Source of the DNA: JACKJP01 sp050249695
GTDB lineage: Bacteria > Pseudomonadota > Alphaproteobacteria > Rhizobiales > Tepidamorphaceae
Reading direction: 5' to 3'
Assembly: GCA_050249695.1 (NCBI GenBank)
Contig: JBFWQA010000004.1
Location: forward strand, 206,054-270,053
DNA: 64,000 bases
The position numbers and the translations under genes were made by a program. Below, piece after piece: positions 63,877-64,000 of the stretch (position 1 is the stretch's first letter; each line of letters begins with the position of its first letter). Under the pieces are notes generated by a model, which saw nothing but the letters and a program-made list of their open reading frames with translations, made no database searches and had not been told where the DNA came from.

Positions 63877-64000
63877 ATGAAGATACTTGTGCCTGTGAAG
63901 CGGGTGATTGACTACAACGTGAAGGTTCGGGTGAAGCCGGACGGATCGGGTGTTGATCTTTCGAATGTGAAGATGTCGATGAACCCGTTTGACGAGATTG
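63877..64000 (+). CDS. etfB: Electron transfer flavoprotein beta subunit, N-terminal part (3' end outside window)
   Basis: The first 41 codons are present: MKILVPVKRVIDYNVKVRVK and then DGSGVDLSNVKMSMNPFDEI, the characteristic EtfB N-terminus. ETF accepts electrons from acyl-CoA dehydrogenases such as the glutaryl-CoA dehydrogenase just upstream and delivers them to ETF-QO. Codons here favour GTG, CGG, CTT, CCT and GTT over the GTC/CGC/CTC/CCG preferred in neighbours, an odd but short sample. A possible ribosome-binding site is weak (GGATTGAATCAG). Confidence 0.93.
   Translation, partial: MKILVPVKRVIDYNVKVRVKPDGSGVDLSNVKMSMNPFDEI

Overview
The window is a GC-rich, densely coding chromosomal segment from an alphaproteobacterium, most likely of the order Hyphomicrobiales (Rhizobiales). 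The evidence is gene content and order: ETF-QO/TPR/ispE/polyprenyl synthase/DUF2007/TrmN6-like/S49 peptidase/glyQ; a histone-deacetylase-like gene followed by xseB, dxs, tlyA and a RumA-type methyltransferase; pdxH/dnaJ-like/fabI/phosphatase/aroC/ribB; and a NadQ-type NAD regulator with nadABC. Genus cannot be fixed from the sequence. I see no rRNA or tRNA genes, insertion sequences, phage genes or CRISPR arrays. About 63 protein genes are called, two of them cut by the window edges.

Layout. 1-7.4 kb: end of ETF-ubiquinone oxidoreductase, a TPR protein, ispE, a convergent polyprenyl diphosphate synthase, small conserved genes, an S49 peptidase and glyQ. 7.4-10.7 kb: lemA and two DUF2207 copies, the first a truncated chimera, lying between glyQ and glyS. 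10.8-17.8 kb: glyS, ppdK, meaB and a SleB-type cell-wall hydrolase. 17.8-22.3 kb: the reverse-strand operon nadA-nadB-nadC plus a metallophosphoesterase, with a perfect palindromic operator at the nadA start. 22.7-25.0 kb: an MFS transporter, a thioesterase and a divergent MarR regulator with paired operators. 25.0-28.0 kb: the reverse-strand run ygfZ, HD hydrolase, protein tyrosine phosphatase, nadQ. NadQ is the expected repressor of nadABC. 28.0-34.8 kb: a dihydroorotase-family protein, exported unknowns, NUDIX, SRAP/YedK, an FAD-linked oxidase and a Sua5-type tRNA modification enzyme. 35.0-44.1 kb: a DmdC-like acyl-CoA dehydrogenase, HDAC-like, pirin, xseB, a membrane alpha/beta hydrolase, dxs, tlyA and RumA-like genes. 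44.1-50.7 kb: a long reverse-strand block from a lipoprotein gene to alanine dehydrogenase. 50.8-59.1 kb: pdxH, an SDR, an FG-GAP protein, an aminotransferase, an acyl-CoA ligase, DUF1499, an MBL hydrolase and bioY. 59.1-64.0 kb: a fatty-acid/glutarate catabolic divergon (FadJ-like and PcaF-like thiolase against glutaryl-CoA dehydrogenase), then the start of etfB.

Functional threads. MEP isoprenoid synthesis is represented by dxs, ispE and a polyprenyl synthase. NAD synthesis comes with its operator and probable regulator. Acyl-CoA oxidation is represented by two acyl-CoA dehydrogenases, FadJ, a thiolase and an acyl-CoA ligase; ETF and ETF-QO, which carry its electrons to ubiquinone, sit at opposite ends of the window. 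Most genes are ordinary core functions. The parts most worth a second look are the lemA/DUF2207 chimera with its conversion-like tract, the NadQ operon with its phosphatase and HD hydrolase, the dihydroorotase lacking its first metal-binding His, the RibB with a dead GTP cyclohydrolase half, and several unassigned palindromes in divergent promoters.
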